Positions 9,526 to 17,148 of a DNA stretch of 64,000 nt are shown one piece after another. A program made the position numbers and the translations under genes. The stretch spans positions 558,001-622,000 of the forward strand of contig FSRV01000002.1 in the NCBI GenBank assembly GCA_900142905.1. Reading direction: 5' to 3'. Position 1 is the first letter of the stretch. Each line of letters starts with the position of its first letter. The notes below the pieces were generated by a model. It was not told the origin of the DNA, did no database searches, and saw only the letters and a program-made list of their open reading frames with translations. The stretch comes from Burkholderia sp. GAS332. Lineage in GTDB: Bacteria; Pseudomonadota; Gammaproteobacteria; Burkholderiales; Burkholderiaceae.

Positions 9526-10412
9526 AGCACGCGCCGACCGTGTTGTCCGTCTCGCATCGCACGACCTACCGCTACTCCACGTATGTGGAGACCGCCCAGC
9601 ATCTCGCGACGATCCGGCCGATCGCCTGTTCGTGGCAGCGGGTAGTCTCGCACAGCGAAATGATCGAACCGGAGCCGTCGTATCAGACTAGCCGGTTCGA
9701 TGCATTCGGCAACGACGTGTTGTACTTCGCCCTGGACGTGCCTCACGAGCGCCTGCAACTGGTCAGCGAAACGACGGTGGCGCTGATGCCGCGCTGGACC
9801 GACCTCGACCCCGACGAGACGCCGGAATGGGAAGAGGTGGCGGACGGGTTGCGCTTTTGGGTCGGTGGCGAGTTCCGACCCGAGGTGGAGTTCTGCTTTG
9901 CGTCGCCGAACATCGTGCCACGGCCGTCATTGCGCGCTTATGCGCTGCCGAGCTTTCCGCCCGGCATGCCGATCGTGGCGGGCGCGATCGATCTGATGCA
10001 CCGGATTCACGAAGACTTCGAATACAAACCCTCGGCGACGATGTTCGACACGCCCGCCGAGCGCGCTTTCGAATTGAAGAGCGGGGTATGCCAGGACTTC
10101 GCGCAGGTGATGATCGGTTGTTTGCGTTCGCTGGGTTTGCCGGCGCGCTACGTGAGCGGTTATCTGCGCAACGATCCGCCGCCGGGGCAGCCGCGCTTGA
10201 TCGGTGCGGATGCCTCGCATGCGTGGGTGTCCGTGTATTGCCCGGAGAGTGGCTGGATCGATCTCGACCCCACCAATGACGTGCTCGCCGATATGGACCA
10301 CGTGACGCTCGCGATCGGCCGCGATTACAGCGACGTGTCCCTGCTGCGTGGGATGATTCTGGGGGGCGGGGCGCATCGGGTGGAGGTGGGGGTGACGGTG
10401 CTCGCGCTTTAA
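9522..10412 (+). CDS. Transglutaminase-like cysteine protease-fold protein
   Basis: The ATG at 9522 overlaps the preceding stop (ATGA) and has AAGGG at 9510-9514, giving 296 residues. An N-terminal beta domain begins SVSHRTTYRYS and is followed by a transglutaminase core with Cys in SGVCQDFAQ, His in ASHAWVSVY and Asp in DLDPTND. It is homologous to the first part of the DUF2126 protein two genes upstream. Translational coupling ties it to the ATP-grasp/alpha-E gene. Members often act as peptidases or amidases rather than crosslinkers; the real reaction here is unknown. Confidence 0.85.
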   Translation: MKHAPTVLSVSHRTTYRYSTYVETAQHLATIRPIACSWQRVVSHSEMIEPEPSYQTSRFDAFGNDVLYFALDVPHERLQLVSETTVALMPRWTDLDPDETPEWEEVADGLRFWVGGEFRPEVEFCFASPNIVPRPSLRAYALPSFPPGMPIVAGAIDLMHRIHEDFEYKPSATMFDTPAERAFELKSGVCQDFAQVMIGCLRSLGLPARYVSGYLRNDPPPGQPRLIGADASHAWVSVYCPESGWIDLDPTNDVLADMDHVTLAIGRDYSDVSLLRGMILGGGAHRVEVGVTVLAL

Positions 10413-10468
10413 GCCGCCGCTTTTACGCTCAGCTTTAATTACCCGTTTTTACCCCCGCTTTAAGCCGC
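10405..10468 (+). repeat. 13-bp direct repeat around the stop codon
   Basis: CGCTTTAAGCCGC occurs at 10405-10417, spanning the transglutaminase TAA, and again at 10456-10468. The stretch between is pyrimidine-rich. It may be a slipped duplication; no function is evident. Confidence 0.5.
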
Positions 10469-10528
10469 TACTTTCTGCCGCCTTCACCCCTCAACACGCC
10501 ATTTTGTGGTCAGACGATTTCTATCAAC

Positions 10529-10560
10529 GTGCCGCGTCTCCGCCGCGGCACGCTCTTTTA
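10529..10560 (+). terminator. Rho-independent terminator after the transglutaminase operon
   Basis: GTGCCGCG at 10529-10536 pairs with CGCGGCAC at 10544-10551 over a 7-nt loop and is followed by GCTCTTTTA. It ends the three-gene set before the IclR gene. Confidence 0.7.
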
Positions 10561-10675
10561 CCCGCTTTCGGGGAAAACCCTCTCCTCGCATTCCCATTCA
10601 GCGGGAATCCTGTTTTTGAAACCTGAGAATGTTCTGGCATTCTGATCCCATTATTCATTGTGGGTAGTTTTCATC

Positions 10676-11425
10676 GTGAACGCGGAACCGGGTGTGACAG
10701 GGGCTGAACGAGTATTGCTGGTGCTGGCGGCGCTCGCCAGTCATGGCAAGGCCATGTCGGTCAAAGACCTGCTCGCTGTCACCGGTCTCGCGCAAAGCAC
10801 GCTGTACCGGCAGATCGCCTTGCTCAAGCGCTGGGGTTTCGTCGCGGAAAACGCGGGCTATTACGCGCCGGGTCCGATCAGCCTGCAGCTCGCGCTCGGC
10901 TTCGACGTGAATTCGCTGCTCGTCGAAGCGAGCCGCGCGGAGATGCAGCAACTGGCGCGCGCGTCGCAGGAAAGCATCGGGCTGGTGGTCGCGGTCAAGC
11001 ATCAGGTGATGTGCCTGGAAATGGTCGACAGTCAGCATTCGTTGCGTTGCTCGTTCGAAAAAGGCCGTGCCGTGCCGCTGAAAGCCGGTGCTTCGGCGAA
11101 ATCGTTGCTGGCGTTCATGGCCGACAAGGCGCGCACCGAAGTGCTCGACAGCGTGTTCGACAACGACGCCGCCGGCCGCGCCGCGATCGAAACCGAACTC
11201 GAACAGATTCGCGCTCAGGGCTACGCCGTCAGCGACAGCGAAGTCGACCCGGGCGTGTGGGGGGTGAGCGCGCCGATCTTTCACCGCAGCGGACGCGGCG
11301 CCGGCAGCAGCGCGTCGATCACCTTGATGGCGCCGTCCACGCGCGCCATCGGCCGCGAAAGCCAATTCATCGACGGGACGCTACGCACGGCCCGCGCCAT
11401 TTCCGAGCATATGCAATCCGATTGA
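10676..11425 (+). CDS. IclR-family transcriptional regulator
   Basis: GTG at 10676 is preferred over an upstream TTG because the protein then begins VNAEPGVTGAERVLLVLAAL, the usual IclR opening; 249 residues. The winged helix lies at roughly 8-70 (LAVTGLAQSTLYRQIALLKRWG). The effector domain follows, with GASAKSLLAF and the typical VDPGVWGVSAPIF. It sits 82 nt ahead of an amino-acid importer and a HutG-like enzyme in the same direction, so it probably controls them. A small inverted repeat GAATG-N6-CATTC at 10627-10642 could be an operator. The ligand is unknown, possibly a histidine-pathway metabolite. Confidence 0.85.
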   Translation: MNAEPGVTGAERVLLVLAALASHGKAMSVKDLLAVTGLAQSTLYRQIALLKRWGFVAENAGYYAPGPISLQLALGFDVNSLLVEASRAEMQQLARASQESIGLVVAVKHQVMCLEMVDSQHSLRCSFEKGRAVPLKAGASAKSLLAFMADKARTEVLDSVFDNDAAGRAAIETELEQIRAQGYAVSDSEVDPGVWGVSAPIFHRSGRGAGSSASITLMAPSTRAIGRESQFIDGTLRTARAISEHMQSD

Positions 11426-11507
11426 TCGGGCAAGGCCGCTCGCGGCCGCATACGATCTGGATACCGAACGAACTGAACGCACTGAACGAACCACCAGGAG
11501 CCCTCCC

Positions 11508-12263
11508 ATGAAACTGAATCGACTGTTGTCCCTCGCATGCGTCACGTTTGCGGTGACGTTTGCCGGCTTTTCCGGTGCGGCGTCCGCCCAAACGCCGGAC
11601 GTGCTGAACGTCGCCACCGACGCGACTTTCCCGCCGATGGAATACACGGAAAACGGAGCGCGCGTCGGTTTCGACGTCGACATGATGAATGCGCTCGCGA
11701 AAGCCATGGGCAAACGCGTGCAATGGACCGATATCGACTTCAAAGGGCTGATTCCGGGCTTGATCGCGCATCGGTTCGACGCGGCGATCTCCGGCATCTA
11801 CATCACCGATGAGCGCGCGAAAGTGGTCGACTTCACCGACTCGTACTACGCGGGCGGTCTCGTCGCGCTGGTGAAAACCGATTCGCCGATCAAGTCGATT
11901 GCCGACCTGAACGGCAAGAAAGTGTCGGTCCAGGTTGGCACGAAGTCGGTCAACTTCCTGCGCGACAATTTTCCGCAAATCAACCGCGTCGAAGTCGAGA
12001 AGAATCAGGAGATGTTCGACCTGGTCGGTATCGGCCGTGCCGACGCTGCCGTGACCGGCAAGCCGGCCGCCTATCAGCTCGTGAAGACGCGCGGCGGTTT
12101 CCGCGTGCTCGACAAGCCGCTGACGACCGAAGCCTACGGCATCGCCGTGCGCAAGGACGAACCGCAACTGAAGGCGGCATTCAACACGGCGCTGGCGAAG
12201 ATTAAGGCCGACGGCACGTATGCGGCAATCGTCAAGAAGTGGTTCGGCGCCACCGCGCAATAA
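11508..12263 (+). CDS. Amino-acid ABC transporter substrate-binding protein
   Basis: A 251-residue protein with a cleavable signal ending near GAASAQ, then the family 3 solute-binding opening VATDATFPPMEYTENG. Further on are FDAAISGIYITDERAKVVDFT and VQVGTKS, all typical of polar amino-acid binding proteins such as HisJ/ArtJ. An AGGAG Shine-Dalgarno precedes the ATG. It is followed by one permease and one ATPase, making a minimal importer. Given the linked formimidoylglutamase, the ligand may be histidine, formiminoglutamate or a relative; that is inference. Confidence 0.88.
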   Translation: MKLNRLLSLACVTFAVTFAGFSGAASAQTPDVLNVATDATFPPMEYTENGARVGFDVDMMNALAKAMGKRVQWTDIDFKGLIPGLIAHRFDAAISGIYITDERAKVVDFTDSYYAGGLVALVKTDSPIKSIADLNGKKVSVQVGTKSVNFLRDNFPQINRVEVEKNQEMFDLVGIGRADAAVTGKPAAYQLVKTRGGFRVLDKPLTTEAYGIAVRKDEPQLKAAFNTALAKIKADGTYAAIVKKWFGATAQ

Positions 12264-12280
12264 CCGGCTGAGCAAACATA

Positions 12281-12949
12281 ATGGACCTCGATTTTTCGCC
12301 GGTGATTGCCGGCTGGCCGGACATCATGCATGGCGCGCTGGTGACGGTCGAAGTGACCGCCGCCGCGCTCGCGCTGAGCTGCGTGCTGGGCCTGTTGATC
12401 GGCATCGGCCGGCTTACGCCGCAGCGGCGCATCGTGTACGGCTTGTGTACCGCCTACCTCACGTTCTTCCGCGGCACGCCGTTGCTCGTGCAACTTTTCC
12501 TGCTGTTCTTCGGCTTGCCGCAATTCGGCATTCTGTTGCCGGCCTTCGTGTGCGGAATGCTGGGGCTGGGTTTGTATTCGGCAGCCTATGTATCGGAGAT
12601 CGTGCGTGGTGCGATTCAGTCGGTGGATCGCGGGCAGATGGAAGCGGCGCGGTCGATCGGCATGTCGTCGGGTCAGGCAATGCGCGCGATCATTCTGCCG
12701 CAGGCGATTGTGCGAATGATCCCGCCGCTCGGCAACGAGTTCATTGCGTTGATCAAGAACTCGGCGCTGGTATCGCTGCTGACGATCGACGATCTGATGC
12801 ACGAAGGGCAGAAGATCATCAGTGTGTCGTACCGTTCGCTTGAAGTGTATTTGGCGATCGCACTGGTGTATCTGGTGTTGACGCAGGTGACCAATTACGC
12901 GCTGCATCGTGTGGAGCGCCGCTTGCGTGCAGGAGGGATGGTGCAATGA
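12281..12949 (+). CDS. Amino-acid ABC transporter permease (His/Glu/Gln type)
   Basis: A 222-residue inner-membrane protein with about five hydrophobic helices. The HisM/GlnP signature is clear: [19 protein letters not shown] early and the EAA loop [21 protein letters not shown] near 125. It starts 17 nt after the binding-protein stop, and its last codons overlap the ATPase start by 4 nt. It presumably works as a homodimer because only one permease is present. Confidence 0.9.
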   Translation: MDLDFSPVIAGWPDIMHGALVTVEVTAAALALSCVLGLLIGIGRLTPQRRIVYGLCTAYLTFFRGTPLLVQLFLLFFGLPQFGILLPAFVCGMLGLGLYSAAYVSEIVRGAIQSVDRGQMEAARSIGMSSGQAMRAIILPQAIVRMIPPLGNEFIALIKNSALVSLLTIDDLMHEGQKIISVSYRSLEVYLAIALVYLVLTQVTNYALHRVERRLRAGGMVQ

Positions 12950-13719
12950 ACACGGTAAAAGTAGATGAACCTATCGTCAGCATTCGCGGACTGACCAAAT
13001 CGTTCGGCTCGCATACGGTGCTGAACGGCATCGATTTCGATATCCAGCCGCAGCAGGTGGTGGTCGTGATCGGGCCGAGCGGCTCGGGGAAAAGTACTTT
13101 CCTGCGTTGCTGCAACGGGCTTGAAGAGGCTGAAGGCGGCACGATCGATATCTGCGGGCACCGGCTGGTGGATCACGGGGCGATGCTCAAGGAGCGCTCG
13201 CTGAATGCGCTGCGCACCGAAGTGGGGATGGTGTTTCAGTCGTTCAATCTGTTTCCGCATCTGTCGGTGCTGCATAACATCACGGTCGGTCCGCGAATGT
13301 TGCGGGGCGCCAGCAAGGCCGAAGCCGAAGCGACTGCAACCGCGTTGCTGGAAAAAGTGGGCCTCGCCCACAAGGCGCATGTGATGCCGGCGAGTTTGTC
13401 GGGCGGTCAGAAGCAGCGGGTTGCCATTGCTCGCGCATTGGCGATGCAACCGCGCGTGATGTTGTTCGACGAGCCGACTTCCGCGCTCGATCCCGAACTG
13501 GTCGGCGAAGTGCTGCAAGTGATGAAGCTGCTCGCGAGCGAGGGCATGACGATGGTCGTCGTCACGCACGAAATGGGTTTCGCGAAAGAAGTCGCTGATG
13601 TGGTGGTGGTGATGGACGGCGGCGTGATCGTCGAAGCGGGACCGCCTGCTGAGATTTTCTCGGCGCCGTCGCAGCCGCGCACGCGCGCTTTCCTTCAGGC
13701 GGTGTTGTCGCGCGCATGA
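12946..13719 (+). CDS. Amino-acid ABC transporter ATP-binding protein
   Basis: A 257-residue ATPase. Walker A is GPSGSGKST, the signature [15 protein letters not shown], and Walker B VMLFDEP followed by [13 protein letters not shown]. It closely resembles GlnQ/HisP. Its start overlaps the permease stop, and its stop overlaps the ATG of the HutG-like gene (ATGA at 13716-13719). Importer and enzyme are therefore translationally coupled. Confidence 0.92.
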   Translation: MNTVKVDEPIVSIRGLTKSFGSHTVLNGIDFDIQPQQVVVVIGPSGSGKSTFLRCCNGLEEAEGGTIDICGHRLVDHGAMLKERSLNALRTEVGMVFQSFNLFPHLSVLHNITVGPRMLRGASKAEAEATATALLEKVGLAHKAHVMPASLSGGQKQRVAIARALAMQPRVMLFDEPTSALDPELVGEVLQVMKLLASEGMTMVVVTHEMGFAKEVADVVVVMDGGVIVEAGPPAEIFSAPSQPRTRAFLQAVLSRA

Positions 13720-14786
13720 GAGTTCCATTCGATGACAAGGTGTGGAGCGGCCGTTCCGACGAGGGCGAACCCGGCGACACCCGGCGTATTTTCAATCAGG
13801 TGGTGCCGTTTGGCGGCGCGTTGCGGCATGAAGATGGTTTACGCGCCGCGCCGCTTGCAGGAAACGATGCGCCCGTGATCGTCGGCTTTGGTTCTGATGA
13901 AGGTGTGCGGCGTAATCAGGGGCGTGTTGGCGCGGCTCACGCGCCTAAGGAGCTGCGTCGAGCGCTGGCGGGATTGCCCGCGAAAACGTCCGTGGCGACG
14001 CTCGCCGATGCAGGCGATGTCGTGTGCGACGACGGCGATCTTGAAGGCGCGCAGGCGGAACTCGCGAATGTGGTGAGCGATGTGCTCGCGAGCGGAGGCC
14101 GGCCGTTGGTGTTGGGCGGCGGTCATGAGGTCGCGTGGGGGACGTATAGCGGTTTTCGCTTGTATCAGGATCGCTTGGAAGGGGCAGCGGGCGACGGCGT
14201 CGCGGCCACCTCACCAAGCTCCTTGGCTGCTGCAGCGAATGCAGGTGTGGCTTCGACCGTCACGTCGGCAACGGCAACCCGCAAGCTCCTCATCATCAAC
14301 TTCGACGCCCACTTCGATCTGCGCCAGAAACGGCCAGCCAATTCAGGCACGCCGTTCGATCAGATTGCCAGCGACTGCGCCGAACGAGGTGTGCCGTTCA
14401 ACTACGCTTGCTTCGGCATCAGCGATCTGGGTAACACCGCTTCGCTGTTCGCGCATGCAGAACGACTCGGTGTGCGCTACGTGCTCGACGTCGACATGCA
14501 GGAACCGCAATTGCCGCAGCGTTTGGACGATCTCCAGCAGTTGCTGGACGCTGCGGACGATATCTATCTGACCATTGATCTCGATGTGCTCCCGGCCGCT
14601 ACCGCGCCGGGTGTATCGGCGCCTGCCGCGTTGGGCGTGCCCTTGTCGGTGGTCGAAGCGATGGTGCAGCGCGTGCGGGCGTCGGGCAAGCTATGCGTGG
14701 CGGATATTGCGGAGTACAACCCGTCGCTCGATCAGGACAAGCGCACGGCGAGGGCGGCGGCGCGCCTGGCGTACCGGTTGCTTTAA
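13716..14786 (+). CDS. hutG: Formimidoylglutamase-like ureohydrolase
   Basis: A 356-residue arginase/agmatinase-fold enzyme. Metal ligands are visible: His137 in GGGHEVAWG, Asp197/His199/Asp201 in NFDAHFDLR, and Asp288/Asp290 in [11 protein letters not shown]-terminal features ([21 protein letters not shown]) fit HutG, which converts N-formimidoyl-glutamate to glutamate and formamide in histidine breakdown. Unusually there are no other hut genes here; it is instead coupled to an ABC importer. An Ala/Ser/Thr-rich insertion at about 157-188 precedes the DAHFD motif. Agmatinase or another ureohydrolase activity cannot be excluded. Confidence 0.78.
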   Translation: MRVPFDDKVWSGRSDEGEPGDTRRIFNQVVPFGGALRHEDGLRAAPLAGNDAPVIVGFGSDEGVRRNQGRVGAAHAPKELRRALAGLPAKTSVATLADAGDVVCDDGDLEGAQAELANVVSDVLASGGRPLVLGGGHEVAWGTYSGFRLYQDRLEGAAGDGVAATSPSSLAAAANAGVASTVTSATATRKLLIINFDAHFDLRQKRPANSGTPFDQIASDCAERGVPFNYACFGISDLGNTASLFAHAERLGVRYVLDVDMQEPQLPQRLDDLQQLLDAADDIYLTIDLDVLPAATAPGVSAPAALGVPLSVVEAMVQRVRASGKLCVADIAEYNPSLDQDKRTARAAARLAYRLL

Positions 14787-15003
14787 CGCACGTTAGCCGC
14801 ACTGCACGGCATCGCAGCGGGCGGCGCCGCAGTGCAGCGCACCGCACTGTGCCCTGCCGTGTCGCATCGCGCCGATCGGTGTATCGTGGTCGCCGGTGAT
14901 CGTCATACCGGCAGGCGTATTTCAAACGGATGTATGGATGGACTGTTACTTCGAAGGGGGTCGTTACCGATTCTTGCGAAGTACCTGCTGAGCGATCGTA
15001 AAC

Positions 15004-15032
15004 TTGACTCTGTGTGTATGCACATATAGACT
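15004..15032 (+). promoter_or_regulatory. Candidate sigma70 promoter of the first MarR gene
   Basis: TTGACT at 15004-15009 and TAGACT at 15027-15032 are separated by 17 nt; TATAGA at 15025-15030 is an alternative -10. The MarR-type site at 15011-15024 fills the spacer. The -10 ends 7 nt before the ATG at 15040 and there is no Shine-Dalgarno, so the mRNA could be leaderless or nearly so. Confidence 0.6.
15011..15024 (+). promoter_or_regulatory. Shared operator site 1 (MarR efflux locus)
   Basis: TGTGTGTATGCACA; its reverse complement reads TGTGCATACACACA and is shared with the sites ahead of the next MarR gene and of the EmrA-like gene. Its place between -35 and -10 fits repression. Confidence 0.6.
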
Positions 15033-15039
15033 GCCCAGT

Positions 15040-15462
15040 ATGAACCGTCCTCTCTCTTACGACGAATGCAACTGTTTCGCGCTGCGCCAGGCGGCCCGGC
15101 ACGTTACGCAAATCTACGAGCGCCATCTCGGCCAGGTCGGGCTCACGGCCGCGCAGTTCACGATTCTTGCCAAGCTCGCGCGCACGCCGAACCTGGCAAT
15201 GGTGGACCTCGCGGAAGCGATGGTCATGGAGCGCACCACACTGGTCCGCGCTATGAAGCCGTTGCAGCGCGACGGGCTGGTGGTCGCCGAATCGGCGGAG
15301 CATGACGGCCGCACGCTACTGTTCAGTCTGACGGAGAAGGGCGAAACGATCTTCGATCAGGCCGCGCTCGCATGGCGTGCGGCGCAGAGCGAGTTCGAAG
15401 AAAAATTCGGCCATGCACGCGCCAAGGCGCTGCGCTCCGAGCTGTTCAGCATCACCGGATAA
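15040..15462 (+). CDS. MarR-family regulator (first of a tandem pair)
   Basis: A 140-residue protein from the ATG at 15040. A winged helix is visible: TAAQFTILAKLARTPNLAMVDLAEAMVMERTTLVRAMKPL, with the wing region around EHDGRT. It opens SYDECNCFALRQAARHVTQIYERHL, nearly the same layout as the next gene, which is also exactly 140 residues. It is probably an autorepressor of the efflux operon that senses a toxic ligand through the paired cysteines or the dimer cleft. No Shine-Dalgarno is visible upstream. Confidence 0.88.
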   Translation: MNRPLSYDECNCFALRQAARHVTQIYERHLGQVGLTAAQFTILAKLARTPNLAMVDLAEAMVMERTTLVRAMKPLQRDGLVVAESAEHDGRTLLFSLTEKGETIFDQAALAWRAAQSEFEEKFGHARAKALRSELFSITG

Positions 15463-15508
15463 ACCCAGCGTATGAGCTCGTTCCGACGAGCTTCGGTACG
15501 CCCGATTA

Positions 15509-15520
15509 TGTGCATACGCA
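15509..15520 (+). promoter_or_regulatory. Shared operator site 2
   Basis: TGTGCATACGCA lies 22 nt upstream of the second MarR gene start. It matches the reverse complement of site 1 at 11 of 12 positions and matches site 3. Confidence 0.55.
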
Positions 15521-15542
15521 CTCAGGAAAAGGAAGCACAGCG

Positions 15543-15965
15543 ATGGACGGCCTCTTCGACGACGACTGCTTCGCCATCCGCCAGGCCGCGCGCTATGTGT
15601 CGCAGCTTTACGACCGCCACCTGGGGAACGTCGGCCTGACCATCACGCAGTTTTCGCTGATGGGGCGCCTGAAACGCACCGGTCCGTTGACCATGAAGCA
15701 ATTGGCCGAGGCCATGCGCATGCAACGCACCACGCTGGTCCGCACGATCCAGCCGCTGCGGCGTAACGGCTTGGTGTCGAGCGAGACACTCGGAGCGGAC
15801 GCGCGGACCTTGTCGATTGCAATCACGGCAGCCGGCGAAGCGCGTTTGCACGCAGGCCGCAAGCATTGGGATGCGGCGCAAGCCGAGTTTGAGGATCGCT
15901 TTGGCGAGCAGCGCGCGGCGGCATTGCGCAGTGAGTTGTTCGCCGTCACAAGCGATCCCCTTTGA
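15543..15965 (+). CDS. MarR-family regulator (second of a tandem pair)
   Basis: A 140-residue protein from the ATG at 15543, with an AGGAAAAGGAA Shine-Dalgarno region. It parallels the first MarR protein throughout: DDDCFAIRQAARYVSQLYDRHLGN at the start, MKQLAEAMRMQRTTLVRTIQPLRRNGLV as the recognition region, and ALRSELFAVT at the end. A recent tandem duplication with divergence is likely. It precedes the efflux genes and may repress them alone or together with its sister. Confidence 0.88.
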   Translation: MDGLFDDDCFAIRQAARYVSQLYDRHLGNVGLTITQFSLMGRLKRTGPLTMKQLAEAMRMQRTTLVRTIQPLRRNGLVSSETLGADARTLSIAITAAGEARLHAGRKHWDAAQAEFEDRFGEQRAAALRSELFAVTSDPL

Positions 15966-15969
15966 ATCA

Positions 15970-15988
15970 GGCCCGCACGGAGCGGGCC
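15970..15988 (+). terminator. Hairpin after the second MarR gene (possible attenuator)
   Basis: GGCCCGC at 15970-15976 pairs with GCGGGCC at 15982-15988 over a 5-nt loop. No T tract follows directly, although CCGTTTTTTC comes about 22 nt later. It may weakly separate the regulators from the pump genes. Confidence 0.4.
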
Positions 15989-16029
15989 AAGTCCGGCGCA
16001 ATACAACGCGCCGTTTTTTCAGCTCAACG

Positions 16030-16043
16030 AGTGCATACACACA
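16030..16043 (+). promoter_or_regulatory. Shared operator site 3
   Basis: AGTGCATACACACA lies 10 nt upstream of the EmrA-like ATG and is the same motif as sites 1 and 2. CATTAG at 16042-16047 could be a -10 element, again very close to the start codon. Confidence 0.55.
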
Positions 16044-16053
16044 TTAGAACATC

Positions 16054-17142
16054 ATGTCCACTACACCCTCGACTATTGCACCGCCCAGTGTGGCCAACGC
16101 TGCCAAACCGGCACGGCGCATTCCGTGGATGCTGCTCGCGATCATCACGGTGCTCGCTGTGCTGGCGCTTGCCGCGTCGTACTGGTTCTTCGTCGGCCGC
16201 TTTGTCGAAACGACGGACGATGCCTATGTCGGCGGGGATGTGACCGTGATGTCGCCGAAGGTGAACGGCTTCGTCACCGACGTGCTAGTGCGCGACAACC
16301 AGTTCGTCCATGCGAATCAGGTGCTGATCCGTCTCGATGCGCGTGATTACGACGCTCGCCTCGCGCAGGCCAGCGCGGAAGTTGAGAGTGCGCAGGCCGC
16401 CGTCACCGAGTTGCAGGCGAAGAAGTCCTTGCAGCTCGCCACCATCAACGAGCAGGCCGCGGAGGTTCGCGCGTCCGGCGCCGAGTTGACGCGCAGCGCC
16501 GCCGATCAGACGCGCTATCGCGAACTGGTGAAGGACGACGCGGTATCGAGCCAGGTTGTCGAACGCGCGGACGCCGATCTGACCAAGGCGCATGCCGCGG
16601 TCGACCGCAGCAGCGCGGCGTTGATTGCCGCGCAACGGCAAATCGCCGTGCTCGACGCGCAGATCGGCGATGCGCAGGCGCGCATCGCCACCGCGCAGGC
16701 GGCACAACGGGTTGCGGCATTGAATGTGGAGTACACCACGATCCGCTCGCCGATCGACGGTTACGTCGGCAATCGCACTGCGCGCGTCGGCCTGCTGGCG
16801 AACACGGGTGTTTCGCTGCTGACCGTGGTGCCGTCGAGCGGACTATGGATCGACGCTAACTTCAAGGAAGATCAACTGAAGAAGATGCATGTCGGCGACG
16901 GCGTCGACGTCGATCTCGATGCATCGAGCAAACAGATTCACGGCGTGGTTGAGAGTCTCGCGCCCGCGACCGGCGCGACCTTCAGCGTGCTGCCGGCGGA
17001 GAACGCCACCGGCAACTTCACGAAGATCGTGCAGCGCGTGCCGGTGCGCGTGCGTCTCGAGGTACCGAAGGATATGCAAGGCGTGCTGCGCCCGGGCCTA
17101 TCGGCGACGGTGAAAGTGCACCTCGACGCTGCTCACGGTTAA
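16054..17142 (+). CDS. EmrA/HlyD-type membrane fusion protein
   Basis: A 362-residue periplasmic adaptor. One N-terminal membrane helix (residues 24-48) is followed by the lipoyl half VETTDDAYVGGDVTVMSPKV and a long Ala-rich coiled coil (about 95-210). The second lipoyl half contains the IRSPIDGYVGNRTARVG motif, and a beta-barrel domain ends in LRPGLSATVKV. It links the EmrB-like pump to the outer-membrane factor encoded two genes downstream. No Shine-Dalgarno precedes the ATG. Confidence 0.9.
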   Translation: MSTTPSTIAPPSVANAAKPARRIPWMLLAIITVLAVLALAASYWFFVGRFVETTDDAYVGGDVTVMSPKVNGFVTDVLVRDNQFVHANQVLIRLDARDYDARLAQASAEVESAQAAVTELQAKKSLQLATINEQAAEVRASGAELTRSAADQTRYRELVKDDAVSSQVVERADADLTKAHAAVDRSSAALIAAQRQIAVLDAQIGDAQARIATAQAAQRVAALNVEYTTIRSPIDGYVGNRTARVGLLANTGVSLLTVVPSSGLWIDANFKEDQLKKMHVGDGVDVDLDASSKQIHGVVESLAPATGATFSVLPAENATGNFTKIVQRVPVRVRLEVPKDMQGVLRPGLSATVKVHLDAAHG

Positions 17143-17148
17143 ACGATC

